Source: DAIDKA01 sp036521075
Lineage (GTDB): Bacteria > Pseudomonadota > Gammaproteobacteria > Steroidobacterales > Steroidobacteraceae
Assembly: GCA_036521075.1 (NCBI GenBank)
Contig: DATDIL010000143.1
Location: 1-64,000 of the forward strand
Direction: 5' to 3'
DNA length: 64,000 nucleotides
Below the pieces are notes generated by a model, which was given only the letters and a program-made list of their open reading frames with translations, was not told the origin of the DNA and made no database searches. A program made the translations under genes and the position numbers. Positions 42,667 to 51,388 of this stretch are shown one piece after another (position 1 is the first letter of the stretch; the number at the start of each line of letters is the position of its first letter).

Positions 42667-43598
42667 ATCGCCGCCACTTCGTCACAGCGTCGGGAAGCGC
42701 ACTCGCCGGTGCTGCGCTTGCCGGCTGGCGCCCCCTTTGGGCCGGCGACGGCGCGCGCGGCGAACAGCTTCATGTCAGCGAACTCGGCGAACGCCTGTTT
42801 GTGGTGTCCGGCGGTGGTGGCAATGTGACGGTATTCCATCCGGAGGAGGGCGTCTTGCTGGTTGACGGCGGGTCCATGGCCCTCTCGCCGGCGGTTCTGA
42901 ATCTGGTGCGCGAGCGCACGGGGAAGGCAAGTATCCATACCTTGTTCAACACCCACTGGCACTGGGATCAGACCGGCTCGAATCTGGCATTGGGAAAGGC
43001 CGGAACCCGGATCATCTCCCACGAGAACACGCGCCTGTGGCTGGGCGTGACGGTGAATTCGAAGTGGGAAAATCGCAAGTACCCGCCGCTGCCCGTCAAG
43101 GCGCGTCCGAATCAGACCTTTTACTCACCGGGCAGCCTGTCTTTCGGTGGCGCGACCATCGACTACGCACTCATGCCCGAGGCGCACACGGACGGAGACA
43201 TTTTTGTGCACTTCCGCGAAGCCAACGTACTCGTGGGCGGCGATGTCGTCGCCGTCGGCAGTTACCCGATCCTGGATATCGCCTCGAACGGCTGGATCAC
43301 AGGCAATCTCAACGGCGTGACCACGCTCAAGGGTCTTTGTAAGGACGGCACGCGTGTCGTGCCGGGCAAGGGAGCGGTACAGGCTGCCGAGCACCTGGAA
43401 GCCCAGCGCGTGATGCTGAGCACTATCCGGCAAAGGATGGCGAAAATGCTGGCGCAGGGGATGAGTGCCCAGGAAATGATCGACGCCCATCCCAGCAAGG
43501 AATTCGACGCCATCTGGGGCGATCCGCAGCTGTTCATCCGCAATGCCTTCGTCGGCATTTCGCTGCGGCCGCAGACGATGGGAGTTTCGATCGTATGA
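42663..43598 (+). CDS. Tat-exported metallo-beta-lactamase-fold hydrolase
   Basis: The 311-residue protein starts with a twin-arginine signal (MNRRHFVTASGSALAG) and has the MBL zinc motif in TLFNTHWHWDQTGSN (HxHxD form), followed by MPEAHTDGDIFVHF and VLVGGDVVAVGSYPILD. The closest general group is the exported MBL-fold hydrolases related to quinoprotein relay and B3-like proteins. The substrate is unknown. It overlaps the ankyrin gene and the DUF1592 gene by four bases each, so all are made together. It should be folded and metallated in the cytoplasm before export. Confidence 0.88.
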   Translation: MNRRHFVTASGSALAGAALAGWRPLWAGDGARGEQLHVSELGERLFVVSGGGGNVTVFHPEEGVLLVDGGSMALSPAVLNLVRERTGKASIHTLFNTHWHWDQTGSNLALGKAGTRIISHENTRLWLGVTVNSKWENRKYPPLPVKARPNQTFYSPGSLSFGGATIDYALMPEAHTDGDIFVHFREANVLVGGDVVAVGSYPILDIASNGWITGNLNGVTTLKGLCKDGTRVVPGKGAVQAAEHLEAQRVMLSTIRQRMAKMLAQGMSAQEMIDAHPSKEFDAIWGDPQLFIRNAFVGISLRPQTMGVSIV

Positions 43599-46048
43599 GA
43601 CTGCTGCTGTCGAGCCTGGCGCTGTCCGGCTTCGCATTCGCGTCGGCGCTGGCCGCACCGGATGAGGCTGCCCGTGTGGATGGGAGCACGCCGCATTGGA
43701 AGATGCTGGCGCAAAGCTGTGAGAAGTGCCACAACGCGACCGACTGGGCCGGCAGCATCGCCTTCGACACCATGTCCCCCAACACCATTGGGGCGGATGC
43801 CGAAGTGTGGGAAAAGGCACTGCTCAAGCTGCGGGGCCGCCAGATGCCGCCGCCCGGCGAGCCGCAGCCCACGGCGCAGACAGTCGACCGTTTCGTGCAC
43901 TGGATGGAGGGTCGGCTCGATGCCGCGGCGGCCGAACGGCCCGCGCCGGGCAGCGTGGGCGTGCACCGCTTGAACCGAACCGAATACGCGCGCTCCATCA
44001 AGGCGATCCTGGGCCTGGATGTCGACGTGGACACGATGCTGCCCAAGGACGTCTCGAGCGACGGTTTCGACAATATCGCCGCGGTGCTGCGCACCTCGCC
44101 GGCCTACCTCGAGCAGTACATCCAGGCCGCCCGCAACATCAGCCGCCAGGCCATCGGACGTGCGGACGCGAAGTCGAGCACACACGAGTATCGCACGCCG
44201 ATATACGCCGATCAGAATTCGCATGTCGACGGCCTGCCGCTGGGCACGCGGGGCGGGTTCTTCGTGGATTTCTATTTTCCGGCTGACGGTGAGTACGTGT
44301 TCAATATCACCGACTTTCACTGGATGGGCGCCGGCTACGTCACGAAGGTCGACTCCCGGCACGAGGTGATCCTGACGATTGACGATGAGCGCGTGTTCCA
44401 GGCATCGGCGGGCGGGGCCGCGGACCTGAAGGCCATAGACCAGCGTCAGGCGGCGGCTGCGGATGAGATGCAGTCCCGGTTCAACAACATTCACGTGAAG
44501 GTCAAGGCCGGCCAACGACGTGTCGGAGTCGCGTTCATCGAGCGCTCCCTCGCCGAGTCGGATTCAACCCTGCGACCGGTCGCGATGCTGCCGGAAATGG
44601 AGCGCGTGCCACGCATTCCGGGCGTCGAGATTTCCGGTCCGTTCAACGTGACCGGAGTGGGCGATACGGAAAGTCGCCGCCGCGTCTTCATTTGCCATCC
44701 GGCCTCCGCTGCGGAGGAAGTGCCATGCGCGCAGCGCATCCTGACCAATCTTGCGCGTCAGGCGTTCCGCCGACCGGTGACCGATGAGGACCTGAAGGCG
44801 CCGATGTCGTTCTTTGCGATGGGCCACGCCGAGGGTGATTTCGAGTCTGGCATCGAGGGCGGCCTCACCGCCATCCTTTCCAGCACGAAGTTCCTGTTCC
44901 GTGCCGAGCCCGTGCCCGCCCCGGTCACGACCCAGGCCACGGCGCTGCGAACCGCCGGTACTGCGCCCGCGGACGCGGTGGCATTGAACGATCTGGAGCT
45001 TGCGTCGCGCCTCTCATTTCTGATGTGGAGCGAAGTGCCCGATCGGCAGCTGCTGGACGCGGCGACGGCTGGCAAGCTGCGCAATCCGCAGGAGCTGGAT
45101 GCCCAGGTTCACCGGATGCTCGCCGATCCGCGTGCGCAGTCACTGGTCACGAACTTTGCCTTCCAGTGGCTCAACGTTGCCCGGATGGATGCCATCGACC
45201 CTGATCCGGAGCTGTACCCGGACTTCGATACGAATCTGCGCGATGGACTGCACGAGGAAATCCGTCTGTTCCTGGGCAGCGTGCTGCTCAAGGACCGCAG
45301 CGTGGTGGATCTGCTCAGCTGCGATGAGACCTACCTCAATGAACGCGTGGCCACCCACTACGGCATCAAGAATATAATCGGTGCGCAGTTCCGGCCCGTG
45401 AAGCTCGCGGATCCGAACCGCTGGGGACTGCTGGGCAAAGGCGCGCTGCTGATGAGCACCTCCTATGGCAACCGCACCTCACCAGTGCTGCGCGGCCAGT
45501 TTGTCATCGACAACATCATGGGCACCCCGCCGAATTCGCCGCCGCCGGTGGTACCGGCGCTTCCGGAGGCGGAGCTGGGCAAGAAGGTTCTAAGTGTGCG
45601 CCAGCGCCTGGAAGCGCATCGCGCGAACAAGACCTGCTTCGCCTGTCACGCCGTCATCGATCCGGCCGGATTCGCGCTGGAGAATTACGATGTCACCGGT
45701 GCCTGGCGTGTGAAGGATCTCGACGCAGGCGTTGCGATCGACTCGGGCGGTACGCTGACGAATGGCACGAAGGTCGATTCGCCTGCGGCGCTGCGCAAGG
45801 CGCTGGTCGCGCAATCCGATCAGTTCGTGCAGGCATTGACTGAGCGGCTCATGACCTTTGCACTGGGCCGCAGCCTGCGCTACCAGGATATGCCGACGGT
45901 GCGGGCGATCGTGCGCACCGCGGCCAGGCAAGGCGACACCTTCGAGTCCCTCATCCGCGGCGTCGTCGACAGTGCGGCCTTCCGGATGAAGGAAGTCACC
46001 ACCCCGGCCACGCAGACCGCATCCCTTGGGTCCGACCAGCGGAGATAA
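43595..46048 (+). CDS. DUF1592-family exported protein with c-type haem motifs
   Basis: The 817-residue protein has a signal peptide (LLLSSLALSGFAFASALAAP) and the mosaic DUF1587-1595-1592-1588-1585 of planctomycete-type proteins: LLKLRGRQMPPPGEPQP, HRLNRTEYARSIKAILGLDV, RLSFLMWSEVPDRQLLDAA, TSYGNRTSPVLRGQFVIDNI, ENYDVTGAWRVKD, and a C-terminal RSLRYQDMPTVRAIV. Two CxxCH sites, CEKCH near residue 45 and CFACH near residue 680, would bind c-type haem. The role is unknown, but haem suggests electron transfer. Its constant companion in many genomes is a DUF1552 protein, which follows here. Confidence 0.9.
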   Translation: MRLLLSSLALSGFAFASALAAPDEAARVDGSTPHWKMLAQSCEKCHNATDWAGSIAFDTMSPNTIGADAEVWEKALLKLRGRQMPPPGEPQPTAQTVDRFVHWMEGRLDAAAAERPAPGSVGVHRLNRTEYARSIKAILGLDVDVDTMLPKDVSSDGFDNIAAVLRTSPAYLEQYIQAARNISRQAIGRADAKSSTHEYRTPIYADQNSHVDGLPLGTRGGFFVDFYFPADGEYVFNITDFHWMGAGYVTKVDSRHEVILTIDDERVFQASAGGAADLKAIDQRQAAAADEMQSRFNNIHVKVKAGQRRVGVAFIERSLAESDSTLRPVAMLPEMERVPRIPGVEISGPFNVTGVGDTESRRRVFICHPASAAEEVPCAQRILTNLARQAFRRPVTDEDLKAPMSFFAMGHAEGDFESGIEGGLTAILSSTKFLFRAEPVPAPVTTQATALRTAGTAPADAVALNDLELASRLSFLMWSEVPDRQLLDAATAGKLRNPQELDAQVHRMLADPRAQSLVTNFAFQWLNVARMDAIDPDPELYPDFDTNLRDGLHEEIRLFLGSVLLKDRSVVDLLSCDETYLNERVATHYGIKNIIGAQFRPVKLADPNRWGLLGKGALLMSTSYGNRTSPVLRGQFVIDNIMGTPPNSPPPVVPALPEAELGKKVLSVRQRLEAHRANKTCFACHAVIDPAGFALENYDVTGAWRVKDLDAGVAIDSGGTLTNGTKVDSPAALRKALVAQSDQFVQALTERLMTFALGRSLRYQDMPTVRAIVRTAARQGDTFESLIRGVVDSAAFRMKEVTTPATQTASLGSDQRR

Positions 46049-46054
46049 GCCATC

Positions 46055-47377
46055 ATGTTCATTACCCGAAAGTACATCTCCAGGCGCCAGGTTCTGCGGG
46101 GCGCCGGCGCGGCAGTGGCGCTGCCATTCCTCGATGCGATGGTGCCGGCCTCTACTGCGCTTGCGAACACGGCCGCTGCGCCGAAACCGCGCCTGGGGTT
46201 TTTCTACTTTCCACATGGCGCGGTCATGGAGCAGTGGACTCCGAGGCAGGAGGGCAGCGACTTCGAGCTCAGTCCGATTCTCGCCCCGCTCAAGCCATTC
46301 CGTGAGCACCTCACGGTGGTCAGCAATATCGGCAACAAGCCCGGCGAGAGCCGCGCGGTCCACGCGCTGGTGCCGGCGACCTGGCTGTCGTGCGTGCATC
46401 CTCTGGAAACACTCTCGCCTCACATGGCGCCGACCGTGGACCAGATTGCCGCGCTCCACATCGGCCAGGACACGCCGTGGCCGTCGCTGGAAGTGGCGAC
46501 GGCCCAAGGACATGGCCAGGGCAGTGCGTGCGAGCGTGGCTACGGCTGCTCGTATTCCGGCACGCTGTCCTTCCGCAATGCGACCACCCCACTGCCCATC
46601 GAAAGCAATCCGCGCACATTGTTCCTGCGTCTGTTCGGCCAGGGTGACTCGGCCCGTGAGCGCGCATACATCGCGCGTCAGACAACCAGCCTGCTGGACA
46701 TGATCGCCGGTGAGACCGCGGCCCTGAAGAGCAAACTCGGTCCGGCGGATCGCGCGACGCTGGATGACTACCTGGGCAACGTGCGCGAGGTCGAGCGGCG
46801 TGTGAACAATGTCGCGCATAGTGATGTCGCTAGACTGACGCTACCGGAGGTCCCCGGCGCCACTTCGCAAAGCTTCGACGAGCACCTCGGCATGATGTTC
46901 GACCTGATGGCACTCGCATACCAGGGCAACCTCACGCGGATTCAGAGCTTCATGATCGCCGCGGAAGTCTCCGAGCAGACCTACGGTTGGATTGGTGTTC
47001 CAGACGCTTTCCACGCGCTATCGCATCATGGCAACGATCCGGCGAAGAAGGCACGCCTGGCGTTGATCCAGCGCTACCATGCGCAGAAGTTCGCCGACTT
47101 CCTCACAAAATTGTCGAAGATGCAGGAAGGTGATGGCACGATGCTGGACCATTCGCTGATTCTGTTTGGCAGCAACATGAGCAACAGCAACGCCCACAAC
47201 CAGTATCCGCTGCCCACGGCGATCATCGGCAAGGCCTGCGGCAGGGTACGCGGCGGTCAGCACATCAATTTTGCGCAGCGCACCCCGCTCGCCAACGTGC
47301 TCCTGACCATGCTGCAGCGGACCGGCGTCAACATCGAAAGCGTCGGCGACAGCAACGGCGCCATCGCCCAGATGTAG
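46055..47377 (+). CDS. DUF1552-family exported protein, Tat signal
   Basis: The 440-residue product starts with a twin-arginine signal (YISRRQVLRGAGAAVALPFL). The mature part has RLGFFYFPHGAVMEQWTPRQ, GTMLDHSLILFGSNMSNSNA and TPLANVLLTMLQRTGVNIES, matching the DUF1552 family. This family resembles sulfatase or DUF1501-type proteins in its C-terminal motif. It begins six bases after the DUF1592 gene. The pair is widespread in Planctomycetes, Acidobacteria and some Proteobacteria, but no biochemical role is established to my knowledge. Confidence 0.9.
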   Translation: MFITRKYISRRQVLRGAGAAVALPFLDAMVPASTALANTAAAPKPRLGFFYFPHGAVMEQWTPRQEGSDFELSPILAPLKPFREHLTVVSNIGNKPGESRAVHALVPATWLSCVHPLETLSPHMAPTVDQIAALHIGQDTPWPSLEVATAQGHGQGSACERGYGCSYSGTLSFRNATTPLPIESNPRTLFLRLFGQGDSARERAYIARQTTSLLDMIAGETAALKSKLGPADRATLDDYLGNVREVERRVNNVAHSDVARLTLPEVPGATSQSFDEHLGMMFDLMALAYQGNLTRIQSFMIAAEVSEQTYGWIGVPDAFHALSHHGNDPAKKARLALIQRYHAQKFADFLTKLSKMQEGDGTMLDHSLILFGSNMSNSNAHNQYPLPTAIIGKACGRVRGGQHINFAQRTPLANVLLTMLQRTGVNIESVGDSNGAIAQM

Positions 47378-47450
47378 GGTGACAATCGGCAGCGACTGAC
47401 CCCCTCGACAGCTGCTGATACTATTGCCTTCAGCCGTTGGCGGAGGCGAT

Positions 47451-47687
47451 ATGCACTTCCTGCTTCTTTACGATTTTACCGAGGACTACCTGCAGCGCAG
47501 GGCGCCGTACCGGCGCGAGCATTTGCGTCTTGCCTGGGAAGCGCACGAGCGCGGCGAACTGATCCTGGGCGGCGCACTGGCCGACTCACCCGCCGGTGCC
47601 GTTGTATTGTTTCAGGGCGCAGACGATCGGGCGGCCCGGGCTTTTATTGCCGCCGATCCTTACGTAACGGCTGGGGTGGTCGACTGA
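47451..47687 (+). CDS. YciI-family protein, short C-terminus
   Basis: ATG 47451 with GGAGG upstream gives 78 residues: MHFLLLYDFTEDYLQRRAPY, REHLRLAWEAHERGELILGG, ALADSPAGAVVLFQGADDRA, ending DPYVTAGVVD. YciI proteins are ferredoxin-like dimers of about 90-100 residues with a conserved His and Asp; this one has the RREHL His and DPYV Asp. The usual final strand after DPYV is missing, so the protein may be trimmed or the stop may be a late change. The function is unknown, possibly hydrolase-like. Confidence 0.75.
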   Translation: MHFLLLYDFTEDYLQRRAPYRREHLRLAWEAHERGELILGGALADSPAGAVVLFQGADDRAARAFIAADPYVTAGVVD

Positions 47688-47710
47688 TTCATGTGCATCG
47701 GAAAGTTGGC

Positions 47711-48052
47711 GTGAAACAAGTCATCGTCGTCAACGAGGCGCTGCGCCTGCCACGGGGCAAGCTCGCCGCACAGGTTGCTCACGCATCCATCGCAGCGTTT
47801 CTGCGTGCGTCGTTTGAATCACAGGAACGCTGGCTGTCCGAAGGCATGCGAAAAATCGTGCTCAGCTGTGAATCCGCGGAACAACTCACTGCGCTTCTGG
47901 CGGGCGCGACCGAGAGGGGCATACCGGCCGAGTTGATATGCGATGCGGGTCGTACCGTTGTCGCAGCAGGGACCGCGACCTGTCTGGGACTCGGCCCCGC
48001 GGTGGATTCCGACTTGGACAAGGTCACGGGTGCGCTAAAGCTGGTGGACTAG
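47711..48052 (+). CDS. pth2: Pth2-type peptidyl-tRNA hydrolase
   Basis: GTG 47711, behind GGAAAG, gives 113 residues starting MKQVIVVNEALRLPRGKLAA; an earlier GTG at 47693 is also in frame. The motif GKLAAQVAHASIAAF and the later STAEQLTALL-like SAEQLTALLAGATERGIPAE, TVVAAGTATCLGLGP and DKVTGALKLVD fit the Pth2 family common in archaea and eukaryotes and patchy in bacteria. It frees tRNA from stalled peptidyl-tRNA. Most bacteria use Pth1, so this is probably an extra enzyme; the main pth gene is not in the window. Confidence 0.85.
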   Translation: MKQVIVVNEALRLPRGKLAAQVAHASIAAFLRASFESQERWLSEGMRKIVLSCESAEQLTALLAGATERGIPAELICDAGRTVVAAGTATCLGLGPAVDSDLDKVTGALKLVD

Positions 48053-48175
48053 GTGCCGCGGTCCAACACTTGTTGGCAGGCAGGGGAGACCTTCATGAAA
48101 TCCAATGTGATCCATGCCGTTGTGTGGCTGGTTGCCGGCTTCTGACGCTGCGGTCAATCCTGGGTTCGAGGGATT

Positions 48176-48943
48176 GTGAAGCTAGGGATGTACATTACGT
48201 TGGCAGCGGTGGCGATCATCTACCTGGCCATTTGCCTGGCGATGTTCGTCTTTCAGCGCTCCTTGCTGTATTACCCGCAGCCTCGTGCGGTGACTGCTCC
48301 GGCATCGACGCTGGCGCTGCAGGTCCCGGGCTCGGATCTCGTCGTCACGATAAGGCCGCATTCGGGGCCGAAGGCCATCATCTACTTCGGTGGAAACGGT
48401 GAAGACGTCTCCGCCAACCTTGGAACCTTTTCGTGGGCATTTCCGGATCACGCCCTGTTCCTGCTGCACTACCGAGGCTATGGCGGAAGTACGGGGCACC
48501 CATCCGAGCGGGCCATTAGCAGCGATGCCGTCGCGCTCTTCAAGAACGTGTACGCGAAGCATACGGAGGTTGCGATCATCGGCCGCAGCCTGGGCAGTGG
48601 AGTTGCCATCCGACTTGCCAGTGAAACCCCCGTCGCACGACTGATACTGGTCACGCCGTACGACAGCATCGAAGAGATTGCGGCGGCCGAATACCCTTAC
48701 CTGCCAGTCAAGCTGCTGCTGCTGGACCGCTACGAGTCGTGGAAATATGCGCCCGCCATCAAGATTCCGACGACGCTCATCGTCGCCCAGAATGACGAGG
48801 TGATTCCCCGCGCCAGCACCGACAGACTATTCGCCCGATTTCGCACAGGCGTCGCCTCGATGCGGGTAGTCGCAGGGGCCGGCCACAATGATATTGAAGC
48901 GACGAGCGAGTACATCAAGATAATTCAGGCCGCGCTGCAGTGA
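48176..48943 (+). CDS. membrane-anchored alpha/beta hydrolase (BEM46/ABHD-like)
   Basis: GTG 48176 gives 255 residues. An N-terminal membrane helix (MYITLAAVAIIYLAICLAM) is followed by FQRSLLYYPQPR, typical of the BEM46/YfhR group. The core has IIYFGGNGEDVS, LLHYRGYGGSTGHPSE, the nucleophile elbow IIGRSLGSGVAIR, TLIVAQNDEVIP with the acid residue, and GAGHNDIEAT with the catalytic His. These enzymes are anchored to the inner membrane and hydrolyse acyl esters or thioesters. The natural substrate is unknown. The gene stands alone. Confidence 0.86.
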   Translation: MKLGMYITLAAVAIIYLAICLAMFVFQRSLLYYPQPRAVTAPASTLALQVPGSDLVVTIRPHSGPKAIIYFGGNGEDVSANLGTFSWAFPDHALFLLHYRGYGGSTGHPSERAISSDAVALFKNVYAKHTEVAIIGRSLGSGVAIRLASETPVARLILVTPYDSIEEIAAAEYPYLPVKLLLLDRYESWKYAPAIKIPTTLIVAQNDEVIPRASTDRLFARFRTGVASMRVVAGAGHNDIEATSEYIKIIQAALQ

Positions 48944-49038
48944 ATCGGCAAACGCAGTAGGCGCATCATGCAGGGCAGCAATTTTACGTCCGCCCGGGTA
49001 CAAGACCGGTTTGACCTATCCTGGGAACTCATCTTTCA

Positions 49039-49590
49039 ATGAATATTCTCGCCCTCTCCGGCAGTCTTCGCAGGGACTCGATCAACTCAGCGTTCTGTCG
49101 CGCGACGGCGGTACTTGCGCCCCCGAATGTACGCGTGCAGGTGTACTCGGGTCTGGGTGAGGTTCCGTTGTTTAATCCCGATCTGGAATCGTCACCGCCA
49201 CCGGCCGTAACGCTGCTGCGTACCGCAATCCGCGACACAGATGCTGTGGTTATCGCCAGCCCGGAATATGCCCATGGCATTTCCGGCGTCATGAAGAACG
49301 CGCTCGACTGGCTGGTGAGCTCTGAACCGACCGTTCGCAAGCCGGTGGCACTCGTGAACACCGCGCCGCGTGCGCACCATGCCCATGACGCCCTCAGGGA
49401 GATTCTCACAACGATGTCAGTCGATATTGTCGGCTCCGCTTCAGTGACCGTGCCCCTGCTTGGAACGTGGACCACGGAGGTGGAAATGGTCAGTTCACCC
49501 CAGGTGAGCCGGACAATTCGGGACATGGTTGCGGCGTTGGCGCTTCATATCGAAGGCAGAGATGCGTCGGGCGCAAGTTTTCCGCTGTGA
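49039..49590 (+). CDS. NAD(P)H-dependent FMN reductase
   Basis: The 183-residue protein is a flavodoxin-like reductase. It has the FMN phosphate loop GSLRRDSINSAF at the start, EVPLFNPDLE, the flavin ring loop SPEYAHGISGVMKNALDW and the late TVPLLGTWTTEVEM. This is the ChrR/YieF/azoreductase-like group, which transfers electrons from NAD(P)H to flavins, quinones or xenobiotics. It is cytoplasmic. The next gene, the Tat SDR, begins 172 bases downstream on the same strand; a functional link is possible but not shown. Confidence 0.9.
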   Translation: MNILALSGSLRRDSINSAFCRATAVLAPPNVRVQVYSGLGEVPLFNPDLESSPPPAVTLLRTAIRDTDAVVIASPEYAHGISGVMKNALDWLVSSEPTVRKPVALVNTAPRAHHAHDALREILTTMSVDIVGSASVTVPLLGTWTTEVEMVSSPQVSRTIRDMVAALALHIEGRDASGASFPL

Positions 49591-49762
49591 CCGACGCGGG
49601 CCGGCCACATTGCAGCGCAACGTAAGGCGCAGAACCGAGGTGATTCGTGGCGTCCTTCGACAGCTGCCGCGACAGCGCACCCCTGTTGCACCGCCTCCAG
49701 ACTCGCCTATCATGATCGGCAGCTTCCGGGCAGCAACTTGCAGACAAAACGAGGGGACCATC

Positions 49763-50908
49763 ATGGATGATCAGACACTGAACCGACGCCAGATGCTGGG
49801 GGGCGTGGCGGCGGCAAGCGCGACCGGTCTGCTCATCGGGGGTGGCACACGCCCGGCCGCGGCCGCCGATCTGCCCGATATGGGTACTTCCCAGGCGCCG
49901 CCGATCACTGATGTGAAGGGCAAGGTGGCGTATATCACCGGTGGCTCCAGTGGTATCGGGCTGGGTATCGCGCGGGTGTTTTACGAAGCCGGAATGAAGG
50001 TGGTAATCGGCTACCTGGATGAGCAGCATATCGGCGATGCGATGAAGCATTTTCCGACGGACGATCCGCGGGTCCATGCCATCAAGCATGACGTCATGGA
50101 ACGTGACGCCTGGGAACGCGTTGCCGACGAAATCGAAAAGAAATTCGGCGGCTTGCAGGTACTGGTCAACAACGCAGGTGTCGGCCTGCAGGCACCGGCG
50201 AGCACGGGCACCTACAAGGATTGGGAGTGGGGCCTGGGGGTGAACCTGTGGGGTCCGATCTACGGCACTCATACCTATGTACCGCGCATGCTCGCGAGCA
50301 AGCAGGGCGCGCACATCATTACCACTACTTCGACCAGTGGCATTCTGCCGGGCAGCGGCGCCGGTATCTATACCGTGGCGAAGATCGCCGCCGTCGGCTT
50401 CATGGAGGAGTTGCGCCTGGAACTGCGCAAGACCAACATCGGGACCTCCTGCTTCGTGCCGGGTCTGACGGCCACCAACATTGGGGTCAGCGAAAGCTAT
50501 CGACCCGCGGCATTGAAGAATGACGGCCCGCCGGCCCTCGCCCCCGGCGCAACGCCGCGTCCGGCGGGTGGTCCGCGCCCGCCGCGCCCGCCGCGGCCCG
50601 CGCCCCCCGCAGACTTGGCGCCGGCAGCCGTACGGCCCATGGACCCGATGGTAGCCGCGCGCTTTGTGCTGGACGGCCTCCTGCACAATGATCTGTACAT
50701 TGTCGCCGAGCCTGAGTATCGCGCGGGGGTGGAGGCGCGTTGCAATGCGTTGCTGGAATCCATGAACCCCTTCAGACCATTGCCGGCGTCGCTGAACAAC
50801 GCGGGGACGGCGACCCTGAACCGCGTGGGGGTATACCGCTCGCCGATTTATGTGCAGGAAATTGGCCATCGCAGGGCCACGCAGCACCGGGATCTCGCCG
50901 GCACTTGA
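49763..50908 (+). CDS. Tat-exported short-chain dehydrogenase with Pro-rich insertion
   Basis: ATG 49763, behind GAGGGGACC, gives 381 residues. The start TLNRRQMLGGVAAASATGL is a twin-arginine signal. The SDR core is complete: TGGSSGIGLGIAR for NAD(P), LVNNAGVGLQ, the Ser in TSTSGILPGS, and the catalytic YTVAK. Near residues 255-295 a Pro/Arg/Ala-rich insert (APGATPRPAGGPRPPRPPRP and on) interrupts the C-terminal part. Export of an NAD(P) enzyme would need the cofactor to be carried in already bound, as in glucose-fructose oxidoreductase. The substrate is unknown. Confidence 0.85.
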   Translation: MDDQTLNRRQMLGGVAAASATGLLIGGGTRPAAAADLPDMGTSQAPPITDVKGKVAYITGGSSGIGLGIARVFYEAGMKVVIGYLDEQHIGDAMKHFPTDDPRVHAIKHDVMERDAWERVADEIEKKFGGLQVLVNNAGVGLQAPASTGTYKDWEWGLGVNLWGPIYGTHTYVPRMLASKQGAHIITTTSTSGILPGSGAGIYTVAKIAAVGFMEELRLELRKTNIGTSCFVPGLTATNIGVSESYRPAALKNDGPPALAPGATPRPAGGPRPPRPPRPAPPADLAPAAVRPMDPMVAARFVLDGLLHNDLYIVAEPEYRAGVEARCNALLESMNPFRPLPASLNNAGTATLNRVGVYRSPIYVQEIGHRRATQHRDLAGT

Positions 50909-50950
50909 ACTTCGTGCGTTGTCCCGGCCAATAAGGGGCCTGAAAGCAGG

Positions 50951-51388
50951 ATGAAAATTCCAATGTTCATCGGCCCGGATCAAGGGCGCCACTACTCCAT
51001 GGGTCGGATGAGCGCGATCTTCAAAGCCGATGGCGCGGAAACCCAGCTGGGCTATTCGATATCGGAGTGGTGGTTGGAGGCCAATACCCGCGGTCCGGGA
51101 CCCCACGCGCACCCCGACGACCATGTCTTCTACATTATCGAAGGCACCGTCAGCGTTAAGATCGCGGAGCAGTGGACGCACGCGGCGCAGCGCTCATACG
51201 TGGTCATTCCCGGCGGGACGCTGCACGACTTCGAAAACCGCGGTGGAACCCGTGCGGGGTTCATCAGTATCAATGTGCCCGGTGGCTTTGAGGACAAGAT
51301 GCCGTATATCGTTCAGGCCTTGACGGCGAAGCCGGTCGGGGATGTCAGCGATGCAAATCAAGATCACGAAACGCGGCCGGCGCAATGA
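50951..51388 (+). CDS. cupin-domain protein
   Basis: The 145-residue product has a single double-stranded beta-helix: EANTRGPGPHAHPDDHVFYI with the metal-binding His-His-Glu set, then EGTVSVKIAEQW and SYVVIPGGTLHDFENRG. Small cupins of this shape act as isomerases, dioxygenases or sugar-binding regulators. No other domain is present. It begins 42 bases after the Tat SDR gene on the same strand, so the two may be made together. Its 3' end overlaps the next gene by 38 bases. Confidence 0.87.
   Translation: MKIPMFIGPDQGRHYSMGRMSAIFKADGAETQLGYSISEWWLEANTRGPGPHAHPDDHVFYIIEGTVSVKIAEQWTHAAQRSYVVIPGGTLHDFENRGGTRAGFISINVPGGFEDKMPYIVQALTAKPVGDVSDANQDHETRPAQ

Noticed and set aside
43262..44515. 417-residue minus-strand frame
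   Set aside because: It is antisense to the MBL and DUF1592 genes and shows no domain.
48095..48145. 16-codon frame (MKSNVIHAVVWLVAGF) after a GGGGAG ribosome site
   Set aside because: It could be a leader peptide, but nothing regulatory follows it and its length makes chance likely.
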